From the NCBI GenBank assembly GCA_963921795.1, contig OY997661.1:42313466-42377465 (forward strand): DNA of 64,000 bases. Reading direction: 5' to 3'. Under the pieces are notes generated by a model, which was given only the letters and a program-made list of their open reading frames with translations, was not told where the DNA came from and ran no database searches. The translations under genes were made by a program, and so were the position numbers. This stretch comes from Nannobrachium achirus (Eukaryota; Chordata; Actinopteri; Myctophiformes; Myctophidae). This document shows, piece after piece, positions 43,115 to 53,147 of the stretch. Numbering within the stretch: the stretch's first letter is position 1; each line of letters opens with the position of its first letter.

Positions 43115-43327
43115 ATATATATATATATATATATTTTTTTAAGATTTGTTTTTGGGCTTTTTATGCCTTTATTTGATAGGATAGTAGACTGACAGGAAAT
43201 AAGGAGAGAAATGGGTAATGACATGTGGCAAAGTTCGTCCGGATCGGGAATCGAACCGGCGACGCCAGCAGGCATCATAGCCTAGTATGTGGTATGCACC
43301 TTGACCACCGGGCCAGCAGGCACCCCT
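43115..43327 (-). mobile_element. tRNA-derived SINE with 11-bp TSD
   Basis: On the minus strand the head has TGGCCCGGTGG (A-box like) and GGTTCGATTCCC (B-box), followed by a body with CATTTCTCTCCTTATTTCC, CAGTCTACTATCC and AATAAAGGC and an (AT)n tail. CTACACAATAT flanks both sides (43104-43114, 43328-43338). A Pol III promoter is therefore present in form; activity is unknown. Inserted into a hAT remnant. Confidence 0.88.
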
Positions 43328-43338
43328 CTACACAATAT

Positions 43339-43525
43339 TTTTTGTTGTTCATGTGGCCCCGAGCATGGAAAAAATAACTGGCCACCCCTGACTTAAACTG
43401 TATGTTGGTGTGTTTACTGCTGAGTGAGAAAACAATGTTGCCCATTAAACCAAACATCTGGGGACCCCCCCCGCCCCGCCCCAAAATAGTTTGGGGACCC
43501 GCCCCACAGATTGAGAAACACTGGT
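43339..43525. repeat. hAT-end fragments
   Basis: GTGGCCCCGAGCATGG...TGGCCACCCCTGAC (hAT end), then the CAGTGGTTCTCAACC family right end (TACTGCTGAGTGAGAAAACA...GGGGACC...GAGAAACACTG). Confidence 0.65.
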
Positions 43526-44050
43526 GTAAGTCATGTCCTGTGCTCAAGTAAGTCAAACTGACCTACTTTAAAACCTTCTATATCTCCCTCCAGTCCCTGC
43601 ATGGGCCAAACATCAGGCGCACACAGAGGGTACACAAAGGGTACCCTCTGTGAGTACCAGGCCAGCACATGTGCGTGTGCGCACGGATGCACATGCACAT
43701 GAAAGGGGGGGATGTTTCCTGGACAGTTGTGCGGGGGCTAAGCTTTGCACTGTAAAGGCTACGTGTGCCTCTGTATTAATACCTTATTTAAGAGGATTGC
43801 AGGCAGATGGCATCCCCCTTTGTTTGAGGATGTGTTTATTATTGAAAATGAGGTGAACTGGAGCCCGGAGCGAGCCCGCTGGCCAGTGGACACGCCCACT
43901 TCTATGTTTTTTTCTTCTGGATTCAGGATCTCACTGCTATGGTATATATCTCTCTGTCATTGGACGCTGAGAGTGGATTCTGTATCACCGGCCAATCGGC
44001 TCTCTTTCACAGACAAAGGGTTGGATGAACCGGCATGAGAAAAGTAGACC
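43526..44050. other. Unassigned DNA
   Basis: Short inverted GGGTACCCTCTGTG near 43627-43653; no gene supported. Confidence 0.3.
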
Positions 44051-44318
44051 AGCGGTTCTCAACCTGTGCTCACCAGTAAACAAACCAACATACAGATGGT
44101 ATCTGCACATTTCTAAAGTGACAATTTAAGTACTTGTAAGACCCTGTACCTGTAATATTTCAAAAAAAAAGAAAAAAAAAAAAAAACATTGTCTCACAAC
44201 GCCTCGCAACATAATGTAATGCCTCAAGTCTAACAACTCCACGTGCTCGTCAGGGTAGGGGGGTCCCCAGTTCAAATATGATTATTTTGGGGGTCGCGGC
44301 CTGAAAAGCTGGGGGGTG
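44051..44318. repeat. hAT MITE, CAGTGGTTCTCAACC family, rearranged copy
   Basis: CAGCGGTTCTCAACC at left and GGGGGTCGCGGCCTGAAAAG at right; the internal order is altered and the hairpin is reduced to TCTCACAACGCCTCGCAAC near 44192. Confidence 0.65.
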
Positions 44319-44319
44319 A

Positions 44320-44610
44320 CTTCTGGAGGTCCAGCATGACCATGCCGCAATATTTGCCATCGTGAATTGCATGTTTGATGTAATCATTCAAATAGATGAG
44401 GCATGTATCTGTGGAATGGGACTCTCTGAAGCCAGATTGGAACTCATTGATCAATTTACTCTCTTCAAGATATTTAGCCACCTGTTCGTAGACAAAAAAT
44501 GTTCCATTACCTTAGGCTTAGAGATGGAACTAAGGATTGAGATTGGCCGGTAGTTGCAAGGGTCAAGTTTACTGCCTTTTTTGTGCAGGGAAAAATGGGA
44601 CAGATCCCTG
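44320..44610 (-). pseudogene. LINE reverse transcriptase fragment
   Basis: Minus strand gives LHKKGSKLDPCNYRPISILS, then after a frameshift AKYLEESKLINEFQSGFRES, HSTDTCLIYLNDYI and GMVMLDLQK: the fingers/palm region N-terminal to YxDD of a fish non-LTR element. Frameshifted and cut before the catalytic motif. Confidence 0.8.
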
Positions 44611-44958
44611 TTGATGACATGAATTTGGAGATACTGTGTACCGCTTTGCATGATTTTTTTTGGATGCAAAAATCGTCCTGATGGTGGCGCTAGATGGGAC
44701 AGATGCATGTTGATGAGTGATGACATGACTGTAGAATCTCGATCTCATCATCATCATCATCATCCTTGTCCAAAGTCGGCTTGTTGTGTTGTGTGGCCTG
44801 TGACGTTAGCGTCAAAGCGTTGTCTGGCATCGATTGATCTGAGGCAAAATAAACCCAATCCATGATCTGATAGCGCAGTTACGTCGACGTCTTGAAAGGG
44901 GATTGTAGAGAGAGGGGGTGGGTTGACGGGGAGGTGGTTGGTTAATAGAAAAAGCAGC

Positions 44959-44960
<2 letters not shown>
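44611..44960. other. R2-like module and region upstream of candidate first exon
   Basis: 44630-44730 resembles the R2 module (GGTGGCGCTAGATGGGACAG). GTGACGTTAGCGTCA at about 44800 and TTACGTCGACGTC at about 44879 are CRE-like palindromic sites that might belong to a promoter for the exon at 45161. Confidence 0.35.
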
Positions 44961-45045
<85 letters not shown>

Positions 45046-45078
45046 CAAACGAGGGAGAGAGAGAGAGAGAGAGAGAGA
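44961..45078. repeat. (GA)n microsatellite upstream of candidate first exon
   Basis: Three GA blocks separated by CTGACT and CGAGCGCAAACGAGG, ending about 80 bp before the ATG at 45161. Confidence 0.95.
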
Positions 45079-45160
45079 AAGGGAGCGCAAGACAAGTCGC
45101 CAGGATACTGCATCCATCCAGTAACAGGGTACAAGTGCCACAGGGGGAAACTATCTCAAA

Positions 45161-45230
45161 ATGGATGGAACAAAGCCTACCTTGGAGTCTAACGCGGAGG
45201 AGAGTCAAGACGAGGGACAAGAGAGCAAAG
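45161..45230 (+). CDS. Candidate first coding exon, gene not recognised
   Basis: ATG in a fair context (CAAAATGG) opens MDGTKPTLESNAEESQDEGQ.., an acidic, disordered 23-residue N-terminus, and ends at AAAG|GTAGGC, a usable donor in phase 1. The sequence is non-repetitive, unlike its surroundings, and lies just downstream of a GA tract and CRE-like sites as a promoter-proximal exon would. Acidic N-termini of this kind occur in many nuclear or signalling proteins and identify nothing. No second exon could be located before 64000. A chance frame with a donor cannot be excluded. Confidence 0.45.
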
Positions 45231-45329
45231 GTAGGCTACGACATATTGCGTCGGTGACATTGTTTTTTGCGCGTTTTGGTTTAGTTTTGTTCCCTCTCGC
45301 ATCCTCGCCGCCTGGCTGATCGCTTCAAC

Positions 45330-45494
45330 CTGAGGCGTCAATTGGGTATGGCAACAGGGGAAGTGGCTACAGGGGGAAAGTAATACAATGCACTTCTTAA
45401 AAATTAATTCATCGTGCCTGTTGATAAGGTATGGCAACATGACGGGTGTCTGTCATGTTGCCATACCTTAGCTTTCGCTGGACTGACGCCACTG
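45330..45494 (-). mobile_element. hAT MITE, CAGTGGCGTC family, short 165-bp copy
   Basis: CTGAGGCGTCAATTGGGTAT...CTGACGCCACTG with exact TSD GCTTCAAC (45322-45329, 45495-45502). The internal hairpin GGTATGGCAACATGAC remains while most of the 500-bp body is deleted. Confidence 0.9.
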
Positions 45495-45502
45495 GCTTCA
45501 AC

Positions 45503-46787
45503 CTGGCAATGGCTTCTCTCGGTGCGCGATCACACAATAGCGACCACCACGGGGGTCCCAATCTACAACATCATCAATGCAAAAAAACAAGAATTGATCC
45601 GATCAATATAGCCTACGAACCAGCTGGGGAATTATGAAACGTATTCAAATATGCATAATCGTTTTTTATTATGTCTGACATTTTGGTGCGCGGCAGTCAG
45701 CACAGACGGATGAGGGGGGAGGGGGGTGGGGCTGGGAATGGAGATGGGATATGGGGGGGGGGGGGGGGCGGTACGTGGACGGCTCACCGTCTGTTTTATG
45801 GAGCATATTAATGCTAATTTGCCTTGCTTTGTTCGTAGCCGTGCGGGATCACACGCCGCCATTACCCTATTTCTAGTTAATGAGGAGGGAAATAAAAAAG
45901 GGCCCATAATAAAAGCGTGTCAGTGTGTATGTGGCCGCGCGCAACACGCCTGAGCGCAGGATGGCATTGTTTTGCGAATGTGAAAGGTGTGTGTGTGCGT
46001 GCGTGAGCGTGTGTGTAGGCTGTTTCATCCAGACATGGGGATAAATGTCTTGAGATCTCGTTACGTGCGTGTATGCACACAGACACAGGGATCATCAATG
46101 GACTGCACAGAAAGAAAGAAAGATCTTATAACAAGGTCCCTCGGCTGATCGAGTATTTGCGCCTGCTATTAGGTGGTCTGTGCGTGTGTGACTGGCTGGC
46201 TGGCTGGCTGCGGTGGTTTAAAATCAAATGAAGACATGATCAACTTGATACACTTGACACAAACACACTGGGGGATGGTCAACAACACGCCCATCACCTT
46301 AACGCCTCGAAATAGGCCTACATAACGCACTTGGGCTTACTCACAGTCAATTTACACATACTGAATTGAGGCTTTGGAATTTCAATAGATTATCTTATTG
46401 AAACACCTTCTAGATACAGCTGTGTGTGTGTGATCACTTAATAGAATAGAATGAAGAGAAGACTCTTCTTCCACAGAGAATGGGAATGGGTGTAGCCTAT
46501 CTGGTGGTGTGTTTGATGTGGCATTGCAATGTAGTGAGATTGCACCTTTGCCTGGAATGGATGCACTGCAGACTAAACTGTGGACTGTGGACAGATCACT
46601 TGTGATTTTAGGTTCTTATTTCCCAACATGCCTGTTCCGTCTTAATAGCCTACACCTGTCGAGAAGAGAGCTGTCATCTTGTTATTAATACCAGTAAGAC
46701 TCCCTAATCGGTCGCTTATCTCCACAAATATCACAGCCTCCACCTCTCACGTCATACGGGCAGCCATAGTTACACCTGGAATGTTGA
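45503..46787. other. Low-repeat DNA, possible intron 1 start
   Basis: G-run at about 45750-45768, GT-rich 45988-46012, GGCT units near 46190-46210, R2 end fragment at 46694-46730 (AGACTCCCTAATCGGTCGCT). No exon supported. Confidence 0.4.
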
Positions 46788-47470
46788 ATCTCCATATATG
46801 GAGATAACCTACCCATCACACAAAGTCTGACCTCACCAGCCCATACCTGGGCATGGACGACTTATATCTCCATATACGGAGATGGCCATATATGGAGATA
46901 CGATGACATCACAGAGTCCACAGCTGATGATGTGGCGTGATGTCATACAATACACAAACAAGCCCTATATAAAGGGGCAATTCTCACCAGGGAAGAGAGC
47001 ATTCCCCACTAGCTGAGTATCTTAAGATGGTTGGATGTGATGATAAGCCACAAATAGGCCAAAAGTTTGTTTTACCAATTATCAAGACATACGGGCAGTT
47101 GACAGTTTGCCATTGTTACTCATTGAAGTTGAATCTCCATCTGAATCCCTTTTATGCCCATATATGGAGATCCCTGCTCTGAGTATCTGACATCACTAAT
47201 CCCTTTTATGCCCATATATGGAGATCCCTGCTCTGAGTATCTGACATCACTAATCCCTTTTATGCCCATATACAGTATGGAGATCCCTAACAGAATCCAT
47301 TTTATGCCCATATATGGAGATACCTGCTCTGAGTATCTGACATCACTGTGATGTCACCTGTTTATGCCTAAATATGGAGATCCCTGCTCTGAGTATCTGA
47401 CATCACTGCGATCTCACCTGTGATGTCACAGTGACACATCACCTCAGTATCTGTGATGTCACAGTGACAC
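46788..47470. repeat. CCATATATGG (CArG-like) repeat region
   Basis: Many copies of TCCATATATGGAGAT or CCCATATATGGAGATCCC. Each CCATATATGG equals the CC(A/T)6GG consensus bound by serum response factor. Includes the 54-bp array 47147-47400 and (GTGATGTCACAGTGACACATC)-like repeats at 47410-47480. Confidence 0.7.
47147..47400. repeat. 54-bp minisatellite, ~5 units
   Basis: CCCTTTTATGCCCATATATG starts at 47147, 47201 and 47255, followed by shorter variants; each unit ends CTGCTCTGAGTATCTGACAT. The period is a multiple of three. Confidence 0.92.
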
Positions 47471-47477
47471 ATCACCT

Positions 47478-47607
47478 CAGTATCAGGCGTTACACGTATA
47501 CATTGAGCAGGGCAAAGGTGTGACGTGTGTGACGGACGGACGGACGGACGGACGGACGGACGGCCGGTGGAGGTTTTCATACTAAACTGCGACCTTACGG
47601 TCGCAAT
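47478..47607. repeat. R2 end fragment with (GGAC)n
   Basis: GAGCAGGGCAAAGGTGTGAC, (GGAC)n at about 47530-47562, GGTGGAGGTTTTCATA and the end GCGACCTTACGGTCGCAA, as at 53027-53147. Confidence 0.75.
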
Positions 47608-47614
47608 TATACGT

Positions 47615-47617
<3 letters not shown>

Positions 47618-47659
<42 letters not shown>

Positions 47660-47675
47660 CTCTTTCTCTCTCTCT
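47618..47675. repeat. (CT)n microsatellite
   Basis: CT run with a few interruptions. Confidence 0.9.
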
Positions 47676-47936
47676 GAATGTATAATTGCATGTTTTCTCT
47701 TGCATTTTAGAAATCAACATGTTTGTATAGGTGCCTATTTGGAGGAAAGGGTTCTGTTGCAAAACACCATACAAATGTCAAAATACAAATGTCTGTCATT
47801 CATTGTTATATGAGTTAAAGAGAAGGATATCCTTGGAAATAAGCCGCAAGACTCACCTGAGTTTCCTTTTAGTTGACCTTGTACCAGTGTACTGTACTGT
47901 CATGAAACTGTACCTTTCCCTATGCAAGCTTCTAAT

Positions 47937-48573
47937 TAGCTCCTTTCGGAACCACTCACTCCACGGCTATGCCGCTCCGAGATGTGGTTCCTACTCCTAG
48001 TCACTCCATGCCCAAATGAGGCGTCGCCGGGGGTCGTTCGCCAGGTTTTCAACCGCTCTTACCGTCACCAAGCGTTGTATCCAAAAAGAAATGGTCCTAT
48101 ACCCGTTTCTTGCATCTCTACTTTTTTAGCGGCGGGGGTAATCTAATCGATTTGTTGAAGCAATACTTTAAAAACGCTCACTTTGTCAGCCCGGTCTGTG
48201 TTTTTTTGTCAGCCTGTTGCCATTTCTCACAGGGAAATCTCGCAACACGCTCCCATTTCTCGCTTGAGATTAATGGCGAGTCACGTGGTTGCTTCCGTAA
48301 CATTTCACTGGGAAAACACAGACAGGGCTGATGAAGAGAGCGTTATTAAAGTATTGTTTCAACACAACGCTTGGATTACCCTTTCCGCTAAAAAAGTAGA
48401 GATGCAAGAGACGGGTACAGGACCATTACTTCTTGGATACAACGCTTGGTGACGGTAAGAGCGGTTGAAAACCTGGCGAACCACCCCCGGCGACGCCTCA
48501 TTTGGGCATGGAGTGACTAGGAACCACATCTCGGAGCGGCATAGCCGTGGAGTGAGTGGTTCCGAAAGGAGCT
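47937..48573. mobile_element. Mutator-like long-TIR element, 637 bp
   Basis: TAGCTCCTTTCGGAACCACT...at left and AGTGGTTCCGAAAGGAGCT at right; the inverted arms run about 190-250 bp almost without mismatch (CTCCGAGATGTGGTTCC, GGCGTCGCCGGGGG, TTTTCAACCGCTCTTACCGT). AGCTTCTAAT flanks both sides (47927-47936, 48574-48583), a 9-10-bp duplication as expected for Mutator superfamily. No transposase. Confidence 0.88.
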
Positions 48574-48873
48574 AGCTTCTAATAAATACTTCAATCAATC
48601 AATCAGTCAAACCATACAAATCAATTGGTCACTGCTTCGAATGGGATTGGCATGATCCCATGAAAAACTATCAACATTAGTTTTGTTGAATCCCCCCCCC
48701 CCAAATATATCTTAAAATATGTTTTCAATTATAGTCTAAAGAGAGCAATGGACCATTTTGACAGCAGACATTTTGACAAGAAACACAGCTGAAGGTAACG
48801 TAACGTTAATCGTGGGTGTGTTTCAACACTGTAGGTATTTCAGTATGCCAGCCTGTCCAGGCTGGCACAGGGT

Positions 48874-49188
48874 GGGAGAGTGTTTTTTGCAGGTCTTTCA
48901 GTCCGAGTGTATCATAAAAGCAACTGGGTTAAGGCACCGGAAGCTTGTGATTGGCTGCACGGAGGTGACGAAAGTCAGGGGGACGGAGATACACCTAAAC
49001 CTAACCTTAACCCCTAACCCTAACCTCAGTAAAACTAACGCTGGTGAATGCTAACCTGGTGAAATGCTAACCTGCCGACGCTGGTGAATGCTAACCTGGT
49101 GAATGTTAAACTGGTCGGACCAACGGTGCTTAACCCAGTTGATTTTTTGATACGCTCGGATTGGAAGACCTGCAAAAAACACTCTCCC
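48874..49188. mobile_element. TIR MITE, 315 bp, with telomere-like core
   Basis: GGGAGAGTGTTTTTTGCAGG/CCTGCAAAAAACACTCTCCC ends, arms continuing through CAACTGGGTTAAGGCACCG. The core has CCTAACC(T/C) repeats (48994-49026) and GCTAACCTGGTGAA tandem units. Confidence 0.85.
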
Positions 49189-49298
49189 GGCATAGGACAG
49201 CACAAATGAAACAGACACAATTTATGTTTTTACATTCTGCTGTCTTTGTCTGTCAAAATGTCAGCGGTGGTCGTGGAAAGATGGATATCTACTGTAAC

Positions 49299-50165
49299 CA
49301 GGGCAGGAATTTCATGGAGGCCGTAAAGGTCGTTGCCCCTCAGTTTGGCCTTGTGCCCCTCAAAAGAATTGCATGACCTGAGGCCACAGTGGCCTTAATG
49401 CACCAGCTGACTGTACCACTTTCTCCTCTGTCTCTTTCTTGTCAATATGTAGACACCAGTGTCTATGTCACGGTTTGATAGAGAAACAGTACGGTCGAGA
49501 AACGGAGCACTCGTCGTGCGGCACGGGGCGGAACAAGCGGTCGCCACAACAACGTCCTCCAGGCGGAGCCGCTCGATTGTCCACGACATTGCAAGCGGCG
49601 CAAAGGCCAGCGGACCTTGGTCCTGCTCTTCGCCCCCGAGCGCCGCAGGCGCGAGTGGCCGCGAAGTTACGAAGCCGTGGTGAATGCAATCGTTATATTT
49701 ATTCCCAGGCCGTAAGGCCTGGGCAAGCCCACGATAAACGCCCTGTCCAAGTGACTACAATGGAGCGCTCCCTAGCTCATAGTAAGCTAATGGCTAAACA
49801 CTGCCGAGCTAGGCTAGTAAATAAAGAAAGAGAGTCGCAAACGAGTGACATCAGCGCCTTCACTAGTGAATGGCTGTCGTCGCCATCTGGTGGTGATTGG
49901 TGTGTGGTGAACGACAAAACAAGTGCTCTTACAATGAACGTACTGAGTTACCCAAACGTACTGTAACATCTATATCCTGCAACCTTTGTCTCTTTTCTTG
50001 TCATAATCCTTAATCTTTCAAATCAATTAACTGTTACAATGGACTAAAATCTTGTTTTATTTGACGGCCCTCCTGCCCTGGCATTTGGCCTTTGTGCCCG
50101 CAACAAATGGACAACACAAAAGGCCAAGTGGCCTGACCCAAAAATGACAAGACATTTCAGGCCTG
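49299..50165. mobile_element. hAT element, 867 bp, with GC-rich cargo
   Basis: CAGGGCAGGAATTTCATGG...GACATTTCAGGCCTG with exact 8-bp TSD ACTGTAAC (49291-49298, 50166-50173). Sub-terminal GGCC(A/T) repeats at both ends. Its centre (49480-49720) is GC-rich and holds an unrecognised 175-codon open frame (49439-49966, +). Confidence 0.85.
49439..49966 (+). other. Unrecognised 175-codon open frame inside hAT element
   Basis: The longest non-repeat frame in the region; Arg/Ala-rich N-terminal half (RNKRSPQQRPPGGAAR) and a polar C-terminal half. No domain recognised. It might be a fragment of a captured exon or simply GC-driven openness, since the antisense strand is also open in part. Confidence 0.25.
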
Positions 50166-50328
50166 ACTGTAACATAACATAAGGGAAGAGAGTGTTGTCA
50201 TCTCAGTAAAACAAACCATTAATTTTACAAATGCAGTTTTTAAACTAGCTGTGATGTAATGTGCATGGAGGAGGGTGTCCCTAAGCAATGATGATGAAAA
50301 AACTATGATGATAGCTCTATGTCTATGA

Positions 50329-50740
50329 CAGGGGTCTTCAACATTTTCATGCCAAGGACCCCTTAGCTGAGAGAGAGATGAAGCAGGGACCCCCACAACC
50401 TTTTTATAGATTCCATATAGTTTCATTGTTTGACACACGATCATCAGTGTATTTTGGATTCATGTCCATGTGTGTTTTCAGATATTTATATGAACCGTCA
50501 ATACTTAATAAACTTGACCTTTCACTCTGTACTTAGTCTGCTCTTTTTCCCCTCTACATCAAACCTCTTTGCCGAAAATAGCCGATCTACAAGCGTTGTG
50601 AGCTTGTAGATCTGTAGATCTGCTATTTTTGGCTATAGTTCTCTGAATATGGACGCTAGGGTTCAAGTGGTTATTATAATAAAGGAGAAAAATGTTTCTA
50701 TCACACAAAGATTTGGAGGACCCCCTGTTGAAGACCCCTG
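50329..50740. mobile_element. hAT MITE, CAGGGGTCTTCAAC family, full copy
   Basis: CAGGGGTCTTCAAC/GTTGAAGACCCCTG ends and exact TSD GTCTATGA (50321-50328, 50741-50748). Hairpin near the centre at 50572. Other copies: 37842-38157 and fragments at 53148, 55501, 57001. Confidence 0.93.
50572..50637. repeat. GATCTACAAGC hairpin in hAT MITE
   Basis: GCCGAAAATAGCCGATCTAC, very short apex (AAGCGTTGTGAGCTT), and a duplicated GTAGATCT on the right arm before GCTATTTTTGGC. Confidence 0.88.
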
Positions 50741-50806
50741 GTCTATGATGATGGGTAGGGAATGCAAGCCAGCTCAAGTATGACCTAGAATGACCCATGT
50801 ATGCTC

Positions 50807-50810
<4 letters not shown>

Positions 50811-50844
<34 letters not shown>
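50811..50844 (+). repeat. Poly-A tract (34 bp)
   Basis: A run followed by CGAAATAG. Confidence 0.9.
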
Positions 50845-50845
<1 letters not shown>

Positions 50846-51002
50846 GAAATAGAAATAGTATCCCACAACCTTAATTAGAATTGCCCCGTGTGTTTGTTTG
50901 TGTGTGTTTCCATCTGTAACTCCACGTTCAGCAGTTGTTCAATTGTCTAAAAAACATAATACAAAAATCAATAACGCATGTACCTTGCCCAACATCAACT
51001 TT

Positions 51003-51519
51003 ATCACCTTCAGATGTGTCTCTACTTCTCATAATCCCCAAATGTTTAAAATATTTTCCCAAATTTTGGCCTGTAGGCGGCTTTGTCCTGTGATGCGATT
51101 TACATCACAAATGGGCGTCAACAATCCCAACTGCCTGCAAGCAGACATGGAGTGAGGGGGAGGGGCGCAGTTCCAGAGAGAGCAACATCACAGTCTGTCT
51201 GCTTCACACCAAGGGGCTGTAGGCTAGTTATTCTTATTATACTTTGCCCACTTTTTAGGTCACCTTCAGATGTGTCTCTACTTCTCATAATCCCCAAATG
51301 TTTAAAATATTTTCCCAAATTTTGGCCTGTAGGCGGCTTTGTCCTGTGATGCGATTTACATCACAAATGGGCGTCAACAATCCCAACTGCCTGCAAGCAG
51401 ACATGGAGTGAGGGGGAGGGGCGCAGTTCCAGAGAGAGCAACATCACAGTCTGTCTGCTTCACACCAAGGGGCTGTAGGCTAGTTATTCTTATTATACTT
51501 TGCCCACTTTTTAGGTCAC
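51003..51519. repeat. 256-bp tandem duplication, apparently identical units
   Basis: CACCTTCAGATGTGTCTCTA begins at 51005 and again at 51261; both units run to CTTTGCCCACTTTTTAGGTC with no difference that I see. Recent segmental tandem duplication. The repeated short open frames are not supported as genes. Confidence 0.95.
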
Positions 51520-51687
51520 TCTGGTATGCCTACCGTACCAGTACATTTTACAATGGCAGTGTGGCATTCTTATCTGTCTAATTCAGGTTCTGGGGCTTAG
51601 AGGGGTCTATTCCAGTGATGAGTGATGTCAGAAATAGGACTAAATTTAAGGACGGCCTGCTTGTTGTCTGTGCCATCAGACTTTAGT

Positions 51688-51690
<3 letters not shown>

Positions 51691-51762
<72 letters not shown>

Positions 51763-51765
51763 GTG

Positions 51766-51802
<37 letters not shown>

Positions 51803-51843
51803 ATGTGTGCGTGCGTGTGTGTGTGTGTGCGTGTGTGTGTGTG
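51691..51843. repeat. (TG)n/(GCGT)n microsatellite
   Basis: TG run passing into GCGTGCGT units. Confidence 0.95.
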
Positions 51844-52436
51844 CATTTGACAGCTGGAATGCTGCGACCATAAGCTTATCACTCGTTAAGATGCTGAAGA
51901 TTTGCGGTGAGAGCTAGAAGCTGAAATGTAGCTTGGGGTTGTGTGTCTGTCGCACATGTGTTGTGATGAAAAACACTGTTTAGAAAGTAATTTACTGTCG
52001 CACTGGTTTCACTTATAGACTTACAACAAAACAAGAATTGTCTACAGCAAAGGGAACAGACAGTGGATGTCACAGGGTTCAATGTGTGACAATCAGTTTG
52101 TCATAACGTTACTCGTGTCTGATGTTGAGATCTCTGGGTAAAAATGGGCGATTGGACAGGGCTGTAAGAAGTGTTGGATTGTATTTCAAAGGCTTGGTCT
52201 TCTTCAAAGATCAGTTTACCCCACTGAGATCTGTTCAGTAATGTCAAACGTTCTCAGTGAGTATTACTATCCGTATACACCACTTCAATAAAAGATTGCA
52301 TTCCGCTGTAGGTCACACATTACTGTTCATAATGAATTAGGTAAAATATTTGTTTACTTTTGTGCACTCGCTGCCTAATATAACCTACAGAGGGTGCTAC
52401 AGTTAGCATTCCTGGTTCCTTTAGGACAAGGGTCTT
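51844..52436. other. Unassigned low-repeat DNA
   Basis: No gene supported. Confidence 0.3.
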
Positions 52437-53147
52437 CAACCAGTAAGACTCCCTAATCGAGAGATAAGCGACCGTAGGTCACATGTATACACAAAGAGGG
52501 CAAAAATGTGTTTTTCCAAAATCTTCCTGAGCCATGTTGATGACATGAGTGTAGACATACTGTGTAGTGATTTTCGTGATTTTAGGGCAAAATCTGTAGG
52601 AGCAGTGTCCAAAAATGTGTTTTTAAAAATCGGCCTGAAGGTGGCGCTATATGGGACAGATTCATGTTGATGGGATGAGTGTAGACATACTGTGTAGCAA
52701 TTTGCGTGATTTTAGGGCCAAAACTGTAGGAGCAGTGGCCAAAAATGTGTTTTAAAAATCGGCCTGTAGGTGGCGCTAGAAGAGGGCCATGTGAGAAATG
52801 AGGGGTGGGGTCTCCGCGTTGCCTTGGCGGACGAATAGGTACCGGCCCCGGCTCTCCCGGACGCTCCTAGGCCGAGTTAGGGCATTTGGTATTTTTTTTT
52901 ACACCTGGGGGTCCCCCAGGGACCTGGGGGTCCCTGGAACTCCGGGGGTCCTTGGAGGTTGTAGTTTGGCAGGCAAGGAGTTTGTGTGCAAAATGTGGCA
53001 TGGATCGGGGCAACGGTTGCGGAGATATGAGCAGGGCAAAAGTGTGACGTGTGAGGTGTGACGGACTGACGTGTGACGTGTGAGGTGTGACGGACTGACG
53101 CACGGACACCTGGTGGAGCTTTCTGTAGTAAGTGCGACCTACGGTCG
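52437..53147 (+). mobile_element. Repeat R2, complete copy (~710 bp)
   Basis: Begins AGTAAGACTCCCTAATCGAG...GCGACCGTAGGTCAC and ends GTGCGACCTACGGTCGCAA, so the tips form an imperfect inverted repeat around CGACCGTAGGTC. Inside are two or three ~130-bp modules (GTAGACATACTGTGTAG, GGTGGCGCTA), a GGGGGTCC-rich segment and a GTGTGACGGACTGAC duplication. Fragments at 33231, 46694 and 47478. Class unknown. Confidence 0.65.

Noticed and set aside
43200-43320. Functional tRNA gene on the minus strand
   Set aside because: Only A- and B-box-like parts occur, followed by a SINE body and a TSD; no cloverleaf.
47613-47813. Coding exon near 47700 (TTGCATTTTAG acceptor)
   Set aside because: The frame is a CT-repeat translation and the following segment has no supported donor or reading frame.
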